The notes under the pieces are model-generated. The model did not search any database. It saw nothing but the letters and a program-made list of their open reading frames with translations, and had not been told where the DNA came from. Position numbers and translations under genes: made by a program. 64,000 bases of DNA from Sweltsa coloradensis. Its lineage: Eukaryota; Arthropoda; Insecta; Plecoptera; Chloroperlidae. Below are positions 25,819 through 39,545 of this stretch, one piece after another; position 1 is the stretch's first letter; each line of letters opens with the position of its first letter. The stretch lies in NCBI GenBank assembly GCA_024449915.1, contig JAMZAV010000055.1:434001-498000 (forward strand), written 5' to 3'.

Positions 25819-28800
25819 TAGTTCGAGATTCGAATATATAGTAGTAGACAACAGTATGCACGAATATTATTCGAATTTGAATATTTACACTCAACTAATA
25901 TTTGCATTAATCGTACGGTTATTAACAGCCATTAATATTATTGGTTCACGTAATACCTTAGATCAGGTATATAATTTATTACAGTAAATACAATTCTTTC
26001 TAATGGCAACGCACACATTGAACTCGTCCGCAGGTCATAAACGTGACTTCAACGACAAACTGCCCTGTGTGTACTGGGGCATAAGTTGTGTAGTTCTCGA
26101 GTGTAGCCCCTAGAACAAGAGCACTACGGGTGTAACACGACCGAACAGACTCCATACGACAGCATTATCCCAAGTAATGTAATTCATATCATGCAATGCA
26201 ATGTCAACTACAAGGATAATTCTATCAGTGGAAAGTGCTCTACTCAGCTCAGCTAGGCCTGCAGGCGGGCGAGGCACAATACTAGACGACTCTCTTGATT
26301 ATAACGACAGACGTGGGAGTGAGAATGAGGATTCTTGTCCTTTGTCAGGAACGTGCCGTATAGGAAGGAAGCTCAGGCGATAAGGTTGTAATAATGACGA
26401 GCTCGATGAACAACCAGAGTCAACGTGCGGGTTATTTGAAACATGATCGCTGTGATATAAACCAGAATTCAGAAATGTACCATTCCTAAACAACATTATT
26501 TTCTCGACAGGATATGCCCGCTGTAGCGTAAGGATCAGTTCTACCCGGGTGTGATCCCCTTTACAGGTGATTAACTAGGTAATACACGGGTGTGGGTTTT
26601 AAGATGACTCAGACACAGCTCTCGCCCAAACGACTGAAGAAAACTCGGAAAGAACTTTCCGTCAGGATTTCCGGTGGATGGATTTGAGTCCGAATAAGTC
26701 TCGCACGACTCTGCCCCTGTCAGCCATTGCCAGATAAATCAATGTGAAGTACAAGGTGGGATATCCTAAATACAATTACATTAATTTTAACTCAACTAGG
26801 TTACGTTTGAACAATTTAAGATTTTAGGACCTTTATCGTTGCCGAGACATAATTGAAAACTGTTTTTAATACCTCAACCACATTCTAATATACTCTAAAC
26901 CTCTTACTGTATTAAAGTACATTAGTCTGGTTAGAATATTTCCGTCTGGAACGTTCTTCTACGTGGAAACGTTGCTACATCTCCTAAGTGCGCGTTCTGG
27001 TCGGCGTGTTCAGTTTCGGCTGCAGCGCCACGCACTTCATCAGCGAAGCAAGTTCTGCGAAGCGTATTCCAAGTAACGTAATAACTGTATAGCGAGTGAG
27101 TGCGAGAAAGGAAATGAATAAATTTGTTTTCGGAGGCGCGAACGCGTGCTTGTTGTATAGCTGGTAACAGGCAAAGTGCATTACAGGCTCGAGCGCTTCT
27201 CACCGTCTTGGGCATTGATCGCGACTCCAGCCAGCCAGCTGCCACACGCATCCTCATTAGCCCAGTAGGAGCAGAACAGCAGAGGAAGAGATGTGAGCCA
27301 ATCATTTCCGCATTGCAGGTTGTGTGCTTCTTTAATGCACGTGTACGTACGACGTGATACGAGTATGGCTCTCTGGGGGCTAGTTCGTTCCGACCTGACT
27401 ACCCCTCCCGTGCAAGAAAACCGACTGGAACAATTTGCGTTTAATCTAATTTCGTTTAGAATAGAATGCAACTTTAAACGTGGTAAACAAAACAGACAGG
27501 CCTATAATAACATTGTTTACGTAAAAAGGCAAAACACATATTACATATGAATACATATTTACTTTTAAAAGATTCTACTAACATTAGTTTTATATATAAA
27601 ACCAATAAAACCAAGAAGTTCGTATGAAGATGTAATGCTCACTTGATTTGATTAAGGACTTTATTAGAGGCGGGATTGAGGCCAGTGAGGTCTTTTCTTA
27701 CATCCATACCTAAAGTAAAGGTGAGAATTCGCCAAGTTAAAGTTCCAAGTTAGGTACTATGTTAATAAGGAATGAACACTTTGATCTGTAAATTAGGTTG
27801 CACCAACAATCATCATCGTGTCAAGAAGCATCACATCACAAGAACGAGGCCTAATTTAGCGATATGAAGCTCGTTAATCATCTTTGTTTCCAAGTAGTTT
27901 CCCCGATTTCACACAAATTACAGAGCTAGTGTACGCTTGGAAAGCTACAAGTCACTGTATTCAACCTGAAGCGCCCTCATATATAATTGCCTACACCCCC
28001 GCCATTTACCGCCAGCCGAGTCTGGAGTGTGGTGCGAGTGCTTTGTGCGTTGCAGTAAATCCTACGCATGGACGAAGAAACATGGCACTTAATTAATAAG
28101 ACAAGCAAGCAAGGGAGATAAATAAAGCCGACTCGACTCCCAGGACGTGTGCAATTATGTCTGCAACTGTTGTCTGTTGCCTCAACTCCCGCTAGACTAG
28201 TTTACACAACACCTCAGCTGGCCACGTGCTCGCATTTACAACACCTCGGCGTACTCGTCAGGGTAGCGACGATAAACGATCAGGAGAGGAGACAACAGAG
28301 ATTGGAATAGAGCTAAGAGGATCAGATCAGATCATAGGGCTATACATTCAAGTTTAAGGCAGTTGACCACAGATGTAGTTTTCGATGAAAGTAGTTTGAT
28401 CGAAACGTTGTAAATATTATTCAAGTCGCATTACAAATACATATTTTGTTAAAATGAAATAAAAGTGAATAACATGTATGATGTTTTTTAAAAGCACATC
28501 ATTGAAAGAAACGCCTGTCTTTTGTGTTGTGAAAAGAAGTTTTTATTTGTTTGTGTTTTATTGACACGAATGTAAAATTTAGATATGCTTGGGGAAATAC
28601 TTTATTGAAATCCTCGCCGAATGCCAAAACCTCCAGGAGCATGAATAACCCACGCATAATATCGTTTAAAAAAACTGTGTATATGTCAAACAAACTTGGC
28701 AACGAAACGTTGTTGTGATGGAAAATAATTTTGGGAGATGTATTGAATAACAATAGCCTTGTGGCACGAGTGCTAACGTCAATATGGCTATAACTTTTCA

Positions 28801-29835
28801 AGCAGATAACTCTCCAGTCACCATTATGGCAAAGCATATTTAGACGATGCAATATGCGCGGGAAATTGAACTTCTAAAAGAAGAGTAAGAAGAGTCTATG
28901 TACAAGATTTCCCCAACTGGGGTGCGAACTCAAAACCAATTACGATATACGCATGGCCGTTTGGTGAACCAAGCAAACATATTTTCTTCGACGGTTTATT
29001 TGTTTGTGTTTGTTGGAGCAAAAACTAAATCTCGCAGCAAATATCAATCGAAGAGAGATTTATACTCAGTCGCCGGAAACTGATCTAGTGGAGCGACCGA
29101 CCGAGGAGCGGGAAGCCATTGCTTGAAGCCCCGCCGGGACAGTTCTACGCTGTTGCCGTCGCGTCTCCACATCAGTAACTAATCTCAGAATAATAACTAG
29201 GAAACCGAATATGCCGGCGTTGGAAACAGAACATATTCGCAGTAGACAACGTGATACTACTACAAAACACACGCACACCATTGTACGCGAACAACTAGAT
29301 CTGTTCTTGTCATCGCAATATCACAACTCTAGGAGAGCTCTATGCACACACATTATACGGGATTGCTTCGTAGGGCGAACACGTCCCGCCCTACAACGTT
29401 GCAATTCCAACTAGAACACACGGTTACTACGAAACATTACCCTACATACAAGCCGAGGACGTAATTAGTATGTAGGAGGATATAGGGGTATAAAAAGCTA
29501 ACGTATGCTAGAAGGCGAATGTCTGCTACGAGCACCACTGAAGGCAGGGTGTATATACGTTAGTTGTGTAGACAGTGAAGTAATTAACCAGTGGAGGCAA
29601 AACATGGATGCAAGTAGAGATTGATGAATGTGATGTCAGAAGTGGTGAGGATACGAGTCTGACAGTCCAGGATACATTGCAGTACAAGAAAACCATACGA
29701 AGTTCAGTTTGTTGTGTTTTGTGAGTATGAAACACTCGTTCTTCATGTTCGTTGCACATTTTAAAATATTGACAGGGAGCTGATATCGATCTACTTTGTT
29801 GAAGACCTCCACTGTGGTGTAGGGTCAAGTAACAC
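25819..29835. other. Intergenic DNA, no supported gene
   Basis: The most open spots are 26931-27305 (minus, 124 codons), overlapped by open plus frames at 27124-27357 and 27293-27550, and 28499-28852 (minus, 117 codons). I recognise no domain in any. A GATCAGATCAGATCATA run lies at 28320-28336. No RNA gene was found. Confidence 0.5.
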
Positions 29836-30347
29836 GTAAAGAGCAGAGTTGTGACTCATCTAGATAAAATTATCTTATCGAGAGAGGTATTTTATGTTAT
29901 CTTTTTCTATCATCTAGATAATATGAAGTTTACCTTAAGCTTTTAGACAACATTTTTTAGATAAAATAATAAACAATAATGTAGACAAAATTATAAAGTT
30001 AATCACTTTTTCAAATGAAAAATTATTCTACTAGTTTTTTTTTAGTTTAGCCATACTATGTTATCTTAATCGTAGTTTCGCATATTTGAAAATTACTCTA
30101 AAAAGGCAAGTCAACTTGTCAAGTCCGACAAATATTACGATTGACAAATAAACTGTTGTTGGGAGTAAAATAGGATAAAAAAAACCCCCACTTAAATCTA
30201 AAAAATTAATATCTTTTATCTCATATCTTTTATCTAGATAATTTTCTACACATTATCTTTTATCTTATCTAGATAACTTTTTGGAGAATTATATTAATCT
30301 TTATCTTGATAAAAAATAAATTATCTAGTCACAACACTGGTAAAGAG
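29836..30347. mobile_element. hAT-type MITE with perfect 8-bp target duplication
   Basis: GTAAAGAG stands directly on both sides (29836-29843 and 30340-30347). The element body is 29844-30339, 496 bp. The left end reads CAGAGTTGTGACT; the right end read inwards is CAGTGTTGTGACT, so 12 of 13 bases match. CAG-type terminal repeats with an 8-bp duplication are the signature of the hAT superfamily. The interior is very AT-rich, with many copies of (A/T)TCTAGATAA and ATCTTTTATCT, and has no transposase, so it depends on an autonomous relative elsewhere. Both the ends and the duplication are read directly from the sequence. Confidence 0.9.
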
Positions 30348-31587
30348 TGAATGTTGCCTCGAGGTGTGTATAATCCTAGCGTAATTTCCGTATTGTTCAC
30401 ACCAAAGTGGGAAACACCGAATTAGGGTTGCGCGAAGAGCCATGTAAGATACAGCCGCTCACGTAAATTGTCTTAAACCTACATCTCTATTCACCCACAT
30501 TGAAGCGAGGGAGTGGGGAATCTTCGTTATTACACGTACAAGTATTCTGTCTCGATTAACATCTTAGTATAGTACACAACAACAAACGACAGTACCTGCA
30601 CGTCTACTTTGAATTCGAGGATATACAACTAAGTGAATGTATCATCACGAGTACTTGTATTTGCATGACACGCCACTTGGAATTATACGTAGTTAGGTCG
30701 TACAAAAGATATAATTTCTTCTCAGAACAGCTAGTGCAACCAACCAAATTCTATCTTGTGGATTCTGGAGATGTAACTTATCTCATAAAGTAAGCTTGTA
30801 AGACTAGATGCCTTCGGATACCTCTGGCTGCATGGACGGACAGTATTCATTTCATAGACCACTCGAGCGAACGTTTTCTCGCGGCTCGCCCCTGGCTACA
30901 TTCACTGTGAACATGCCGGGTGTATCATTGACTTTTGCGGTGGAAGACTTTGAAAACACAGCGACTTTTCATGGAAATACAAAAGCCACTGAGATTGTTG
31001 TGTGGTGCCAATCAAATGAAAGCGTCCGTGTCCAGGTACTCAAAATGAGAGTACACAATGTGGGAGCAATAATATTTTGACCGTATGAGCGTGTGTCACT
31101 TCTCACGATTAAAATAGAACATGAACTCCAATAGGGACAGTATGTTTTGGAAGCTCTAAAGGTTACGGGGCGCCGTCAGATTCCCAGAAAGTTGGAATGT
31201 TTATATACTCGGCACATCCAAAACACGAGTTGAATGCTGTAACAAACGTGACACACTCTCGAAATGCATTAAGTTCTACGTAATTTCATAGTCACATTAA
31301 GCATATAAGAGTCACACATTCAGGTGTATCAGATAGTCTTGCCAAGAAGCCTGCCATAACTGTGAAGACACCCACACACCTGGCAACGCGTCTGCAAACA
31401 AGTGGCGAAGATGATTATATTCGGTTGGTTGATCATTCTGATAACTTCAGAGATCCACTCGGAAACCACATCACGACTCTCCTTATTCCCAAGGATAACA
31501 CCGATTTGAGGACGCAATTCTAGACGCGCTGATAGAAAAACTTGGCCGTCACATCTGCGTCCCACACCTGCTCCTTGTTCACTCTTT
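30348..31587. other. Intergenic DNA, no supported gene
   Basis: A 90-codon plus frame (30808-31080) has ordinary composition but no domain I know. The minus frame 31329-31688 (119 codons) owes an Asp8 run to the trinucleotide repeat at 31588-31614 and is otherwise unrecognised. Confidence 0.5.
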
Positions 31588-31614
31588 TCGTCGTCGTCGT
31601 CGTCGTCGTCGTCG
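31588..31614 (+). repeat. (TCG)9 microsatellite
   Basis: Nine uninterrupted TCG triplets, CpG-rich in an otherwise CpG-poor stretch. It would encode poly-Asp on the minus strand if it were in an exon, which I cannot show. Confidence 0.9.
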
Positions 31615-31699
31615 TAAGAATGATAAAAAGAACGTGACTTTCTACTTTCGCCTGCGTCGTGAGAGCTGAACCGCAGGAGCCAGCGCACGGGTGTGGCAT

Positions 31700-31850
31700 G
31701 AAGTTCATATTATTATTATTATCGTTTATTATCACACAACTAAATTGACAAATTGATAAATGCCCACTGGTGGAACTTGCAACTTGAGTTAGGTGTCCTG
31801 TATCATTGCTGTGATCAGTTTTTGACTTGAACAATTTTAAATAATTATAT
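31700..31850 (-). repeat. Possible retroposon 3' end, (ATA)n tail
   Basis: Read on minus, AATTTAGTTGTGTGATAATA is followed by AACGATAATAATAATAAT, a unique stretch ending in a short-period A-rich tail. The plus side shows TTATTATTATTATCG near 31709-31723. No second copy is present, so the class is a guess. Confidence 0.4.
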
Positions 31851-32044
31851 ATCTGATATAATTATATTAGAGTCAAGATCTTTTGCACTAAATTGTTATC
31901 AAGATTTGAACACAAGAATGATGGTTGAACACAAGAATGAAGATTCGCGTTCGGTGGTTTCTTCCGCGAAAGATTGATTACTCCCTGATTTTCTGTTTTG
32001 ATTTGACAAACCTCATATTCGTTTGAGTGGGATCGTCTAATAAA

Positions 32045-33256
<1,212 letters not shown>

Positions 33257-35516
33257 CAACGCGGCGGGACTTAGCGTTTTCCTAGTAAATAAATAGAAGT
33301 GACCAATGAGGAAGAGCAAACAAATAATTCAAAACATTGGCGAGTTTTACGTGCCGATGAGCTAGCTTCTGTACACCGTAAACTGAGAATGCCAGCTGAA
33401 AAGTCGAAGATATTATATTATTTTTATGCATATTGTGGGAACACAAATGTTTTTACGGCCAATTTTTAATTTAAGCCCTGAAATGAAACTTCCAGTAATA
33501 CCATGATATACACTAAAATTGAAAATTGGTTATTGAAAATCCGTTGATTAGGTGGATGTTATAACTGGAGCTAAACAAATATTGTTTTGTCCCAGTTCGT
33601 CAATAAAAACAAATATAATATGGATTTCGGTATGGAATTGTGTGCGAGTGTCGGCTCGGTCGTTGTGGTCTTACGCAAATGATCAGTAGAGAAATGACAA
33701 TGTTTCCCCTCCCAAACGGGGTTGGCAATTTGGCCCGCGGGTAATAACATTAAAAAATATGATGGAGTTTTGAGCCGTTAGAACATGGGCTGAATGAAAA
33801 AGTTACGTTGATATATAACATATCAAAGCGTTATTGAATTATGAGGACGAGACGAGCGATGTGGGTGGAGGAAGGGAGAGGCAGATTGCATCATGGATAC
33901 CTGCAGGCTCACCGCCATCTGAATAGCAATGTGTGCACGTCGCGTCTCATTCCCACACCGCCTTCTAGACACCGATGACATCATCTTTCCTCGGGGTGTC
34001 TGTCGAGAGAACAGAACAAGGACAGAGCGACGCATCTTTTAGAACAAAGCGCGAGAACACAGTGTTGCCATTATCAGTACAAAGTGTTATAGCGACGAAA
34101 TAATTCATTGCAAAGATTTAAAACAACTCAAGTTCTTCATGAAAGCAAAAATTATTCAGGCCATGAAAAATTCTGTTTGATACAGAGACAAAAATATGCA
34201 ATAATATTATTAATAAAAAATGCGCGAGAAGTATCAGATTCAATTAAATACAGATCTGCATCAAAAAGAAAAACATGGAACGGCCAAGACGATAAAAACT
34301 TCTCAAGCTAGAAACACATTTGAATTAATGTTCTTAAAATGCAAATCCGTTCTTATCACTGATTATATAGGAAAAGAATTCCGAAACAGTTCTCAGGCTT
34401 GAACGAGAAGTTCACTGTTTCGGCGCCGTCTAAAGCGCGAGCTCTAACCTACAGCTGAATCCGAGAGATAGGGGATTCCATTTCCATGTATTAAAATAAA
34501 AAAAGGAATGAAAAAATCGAGGCAAGTTCTTGCATAACCGCCATTATGGAATGGAGCCCAACCTAAATTAGATACTGTAATAACCGAGTTATGAACCTCC
34601 CACGACTTGCAAATAGAGTAAGATGCCTCGCGTACCAAGTGAACACATTAAACTATGTAAGCGCGCATCACTGTGCTCGCAGCGCAACGTGCTTCCGCAC
34701 TCGAAATCTCTTTAAGTGTACCTACTCTGAGGCAAAAGCAAAGTAAGATGTTTCTTCTCGTACTTAACACGAAGCGCTCGGTAAAACATGTCTAGAACGA
34801 CACCCATTACGAGACGGCTAAGTGCACACTTGCAATTAACAACAAGAAAACTTGAAGCAGGTGATTAATTTTACACTCGTTTTGCACACTGACATAAATA
34901 TTCAAACATGTACCTAACATACGGCACTAATATCTTCTTAGAAACCGATCTTCCACTATGGCGACGGCAACGCTAAATGGCGGTAAGTGATGGAACAGCG
35001 ATTTAATTAAATAAACCGTGAACATAATTAAGATTAACTAGGGATATGTCTACCTTCGCATAGACTCAGTAGTGGAATATCAACAGTAAAATATAGGATT
35101 TCATCACTCAAATGTTGAACTATATACATGAATTTCGTAACACAACTTCCTAATTCGTTATCAGTAAATACACATTCTTAACTTTTGCTTTATACGAAAA
35201 CCATACACACATGCCACATACAGGCACATGAAAATTACATTGAATAATTTCAAATAGAAAGAATATTAAAAACATGTTTTGCATAGGGAACGTAGCCTAA
35301 AACAAAGCATTATGCCATCTTATTGCAACGACAAACGAAACTCGGACACTCGTCGTGAAATCACACATGGAATATTTGATGCGATTAACTTGACACTGTT
35401 CTTTCTAGTGGTGTGCTGGTACCCAAAATTTGTGGTCGGATTAGGTTTTTGGGAGCCGACTCGATTGTCAAAAAAGGTACCTATTTTTCGAGTACCAAAA
35501 ACAATTTTTTGAGAGA
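33257..35516. other. AT-rich intergenic DNA, no gene seen
   Basis: The frames at 33823-34035, 34108-34402, 34444-34638 and 35279-35512 are short and unrecognised. CACAGTGTTGCCATTATC at 34060-34077 resembles a hAT-type terminus, but I found no inverted partner. Confidence 0.5.
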
Positions 35517-35570
35517 TGGTGGAAGGTGCCGGTCCAGGATTTATGTACTTTATTGATGGAGGTGCCGGTC
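35517..35570 (+). other. Two degraded PBS-like words, 40 bp apart
   Basis: TGGTGGAAGGTGCCGGTC (35517-35534) has an extra A and lacks one G. TGGAGGTGCCGGTC (35557-35570) matches after losing the first TGG and one G. Both are followed by CAG. A close direct duplication is likely. Confidence 0.5.
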
Positions 35571-38500
35571 CAGAAATATTTTAATTTATTGTTTTTGTAC
35601 AAAATGGCGTTCAATAAAAATACAGACAGTAGAAAATTAATTTAAAGAACATGTAAGTTCCCGCACAGTCCTTGTTCTTTTTCGAGAATGTATACACAAC
35701 TTTCTGAAGGAAGAACTTCACTTCATACATTATTAGGCAAATATTCTCAAAGACAGTCAATCGGGTGAAAGATTATTGCATCGATATCTTATATTCCTCG
35801 CTCATATTCCGTCGATGATATTAATACTTGTTGTCGCACCCGACTCCTACCCGGGAACGACAACCGGCTGAAGGGAGGGGGGGGGGGGGATTGATCGGTC
35901 AGATTTACCACCGCCAACGTCTGGAGGGCCATGCTTAAACGGGTCCATGCCGACCCGAAGGGTGGATATTAAATATATTACTTTTCCAATAACTAAAGCT
36001 CGCCTTCCCCCGGGACCTGCGACTACTGCAGCATCAATATTTATTTTCACTTAAATTTCCTTCTGGGCTGTTAGTTATGTTATGAGTGGGTGGGTGGCTG
36101 CGATCCCGGCTCATTCCTTGCCGCGGGCAGCGTGCACGCGCCTCATGATTCCACTCTAAACACAAATTGTTTTATCTGGTAGTAAACCCTGTTTTATGTC
36201 TGCTTAGAACACCAGTATCCAACTAGGAAAATAAGCTTCAGCCTAAAACTTATTCTCTTAAAAATGCATGAGCTAATTCGAGTAGGTTTATAGGGCTTAC
36301 TAGGACCTAAAAGATACTACACACAACCCTATCCACAACCTATGTTCAAAGAATACATTTTCTTACTTTTCTCAGAGACTGTAAAGCGTACGGCATCGTC
36401 AACCCAATAGTAAACATTGAAATGGCTGGTTCTAATCAATCCAACATTACGTGCTATTACGTCTCAGTTTATTTACTTAGTACACTGGTCAAGTTTATAT
36501 TCTCGGCAACGGTATTGATATAATCTATAGGCAATAATTAAAAGCGCATTCCGGTAACTCGGAACAAGTGTGACTTAAAACGAGCCCAGAACACATCGCG
36601 AAGCGACGCCTCGCTCCGGTTGAGATCATCTAACTGATCTTATATTCAAACTCGTGAGGGGGCGGGAATCTAGGACACGCTGGGGACTAGGGGTGAAGAA
36701 GAGGCACCGAGGCCTGACATCAACATGCAGCTGGGGTCCAGGCCCCGTGACCGAGTCTGCAGAGCGAGGGTGTGTGATTGCACTGTTACGAGCGCAGCGA
36801 TTGCATCTTATGGTCCATTGGTTGTCCTGGGGAAGAGCGCAGGAGGGGGGGGGGGGGGGGGCACAAGTGTACGCCACGGTGGAAATAAAAGTGCCAACAA
36901 TTCAACAAATGTTATTGTTGAAGATATTCAGTACGTATTTCATATATTGCAATATTTAATTCTTTTGGGAGAACTTTTGAACTTAATCAGATAATTAAAA
37001 TCGTACGCAATACGGTTAAACAAATTACTTATAATTAAAGTGTACACGACTAAAGGAGAATATACTTTTTTTGGAACTGTAAGTCGAAAAACTTGCTGCT
37101 CCCTCAGTAATGAACCACTACGCGCGGTAAATTATGTACCGCTGAAATTTTATCTCGTCTTCTGGTGTAATATTCATTTAGACATAAATGTGGTCTTGGG
37201 CTACTAACAACCTAGCGCGTTTCAAGTTTCAACGACATATCACTTTCATACCAGGCTCAGGTGGCTTTTGCAACGCGACGCCACTTCGAAGGAAACGCGG
37301 CCACCTCATGCAAAATGGAGGACGTCTCTTTGTCAAGACATTTTCGAATGATTTAAGGAGAAAACGAAACGAGCATTACCTAAATGAAAAAAATAATTAA
37401 AAAACACTCTGCATGTAGAATATACTATATTCGGCTACGTTGGTATTATGGAAAGTTCGTATGAAACATTCGAGAAAAGGACAATAACACAGAGGGATCC
37501 CCAGTAGTGCTCTATTTCACAACCAGTGAAGAGACGACGCGCCCCATGACGGCCGAGACAGCACAGACGTGAATATACATTTCAGCGACGTATCCATTAT
37601 ATCGCAGAGAGTCGGCTCGTAAGTTAAGTGTAAATACCGTATTGATGGGTTAAATGACTCAAACCCAATGTAAAAAGTTAAAAACTACAGATTGTAGAAA
37701 TAAGATGCATGCATTAAAAAATTTATAAATCATATTATTCAAAGTAAATTAGCTTGAGTTTTGAAGTAAAAGTACTGAACAAACGGAACTAATTGTCTTA
37801 CATAATAAATGACCATTGAACATGTTTCTTAACAGCGTTTATAACGACTTCTAGCATAAACGCAAATTGGTTAAATTACATATTTAATTAACTTTTTTTC
37901 AGCTCCAGGCATAAACCTACATTAAAATCAACTCAGCAAATTTCCTTAAAATTAGCCAACGCATGGTGAGTTTAACGAACACCCAGAGTTTTTAATTAAA
38001 GTGAAAAAGTTTTATAAAGTTCATTAACTGTTTTCCCTGTGACTGATTAATAAAAGCACACACACTTGAAGTAGAGGGCCTCGTTTCAGCCGTCAACACC
38101 ACTTCAGTCCACTAGAGTGGCCTCTGCAGAGGGTTCGATGATCGTCAATGGGTTGTTGACACGATGATTTAACTACATTCGACTAACAACTTTAAAGAAA
38201 CGAGTGAAAAATACACTTTGCCCTAGAAGACTAAAGTTGATCGAAGGAAAACTGGAAATAAACTAGGAAAATACAGACATTTAGCGATGATAGACGATCT
38301 CCCATTAGTTTCAATTAATTATATGACAAATTGCTCAATTATCTACACAACGTAATACTGTTCTTTGTAATCGTAAGACATGACAGGTTTTACAAATCAG
38401 TTTGTATTTATCAAGTTACGTTTGTTCGTTCACTTAGAAGTAATTGCGCGAGTTTGAATTTTAGTTCTGCCAGTTCCTTCAATTTTATCTTTCAGATTGA

Positions 38501-39144
38501 AAATACACATTATGTTTTACGATAGACTCCAGTGCACTAGATTTATAATGGCATAATTGAAACATAACTGTATTTATAAGTGTCTTAACAAATGATTGTT
38601 TTTTTCTGTTTTGGTTTGATCACAACAAAAATTGTATTAAAAGGAGAAAAGGGAAAGTCAAACATGAAAACCAACTAGGGTGTTTTGCGGCTCCATTTTT
38701 GAACCAACACACTTATGACTTGGTCTAGTGATTCACGTTGTGTAAGTGTGGACTATTGTACACGAATCAACAAAAAATGAATGCTACTATGAAGTAGAGT
38801 TTTATGTTAAGCATTTTTTTAAGTGGACAAAAACGTTATTATTGTAATCACCTAACAAGTGCAGGACCCCTCTCCCCTCCCGCATAAGTCACATCAGCCT
38901 GTGCACAGGGCAGCCTAGGACACCACACAAACAATTAATTCTCTTTAAGCAAAGCGGAGCTGCGTGTCAGGTCGAGTATGACTTTCATTACACGCGACCA
39001 TAAACAACAAGAGGAGCGACTGACTTTGCATTTGTTCGCCCTTAATTGTCCCATGCCTGGGTGCAAGCAAACAAACATATTCATGAGACGTGAGTCATAT
39101 CATGTTGTCCCCCACTGAAAATCAGTTGTGTGACTGAGTGGGCA
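35571..39144. other. Intergenic DNA, no supported gene
   Basis: Two G homopolymers stand out: 35877-35889 (13 G) and 36845-36861 (17 G). Frames at 36654-36959 and 36725-36994 run through the second and encode poly-Gly, which I do not regard as coding. The frames at 37188-37400 and 38331-38525 are unrecognised. Confidence 0.5.
36845..36861 (+). repeat. Poly(G) tract, 17 nt
   Basis: An uninterrupted G run in AT-rich DNA. Similar tracts occur at 35877-35889 and 45661-45675, and as C runs at 58031-58045 and 63866-63879. Confidence 0.85.
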
Positions 39145-39545
39145 CTCTATTATTTATTTATTTCTATTTATTTATTTACTACATGTCTATGTTTTAGAAC
39201 AAGTAGTAGCAGTAGTAGTAGTAGTCAAGATTTTTATAGCTAGTCCAAACTTCGAGATGATAATGTAGAAATTATGGTCGGAATTACATACATAAGACTA
39301 ATACAAATACAAAACACCATTTCATTTAATTACAAACACAACACATATATTTAAAATGTTACATAACAAAACAAAATGTGTTTACGAACCACCATTATTT
39401 TTATGCCATAGAACATAGAACATATGACTAACAACATGGCAAAATTGTACAAACAAATAATTAATGACAGGCCTACAGAAATAAATCTAACTAGAATATA
39501 ATCAAAAAACCCACAAGCTGAAAAAGGCTTACTGTGGGGTAAAGA
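39145..39545 (-). repeat. LINE-like 3' region with (AAAT)n tail, minus strand
   Basis: Read on minus, an AT-rich untranslated-like stretch (from about 39545) passes through CTTGACTACTACTACTACTG (39207-39226), GTTCTAAAACATAGACATGT and ends in AGTAAATAAATAAATAGAAA (39161-39180). The arrangement is like the LINE 3' ends at 23.4 and 32.2 kb, but the sequence is a different family. No coding part is visible. Confidence 0.6.

Noticed and set aside
28898..28960. Reverse-strand B-box-like GAGTTCGCACCCC
   Set aside because: Too far from the GGTTCGANTCC consensus and no A box or arm pairing.
31329..31688. 119-codon minus frame with an Asp8 run
   Set aside because: The Asp run is just the (TCG)9 microsatellite. 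The rest matches no family and no splice context is visible.
34060..34077. CAGTGTTGCC-type hAT terminus
   Set aside because: No inverted partner or 8-bp duplication was found within reach.
36654..36994. Poly-Gly-encoding frames over the G17 tract
   Set aside because: Open only because the homopolymer contains no stop; two phases are equally open.
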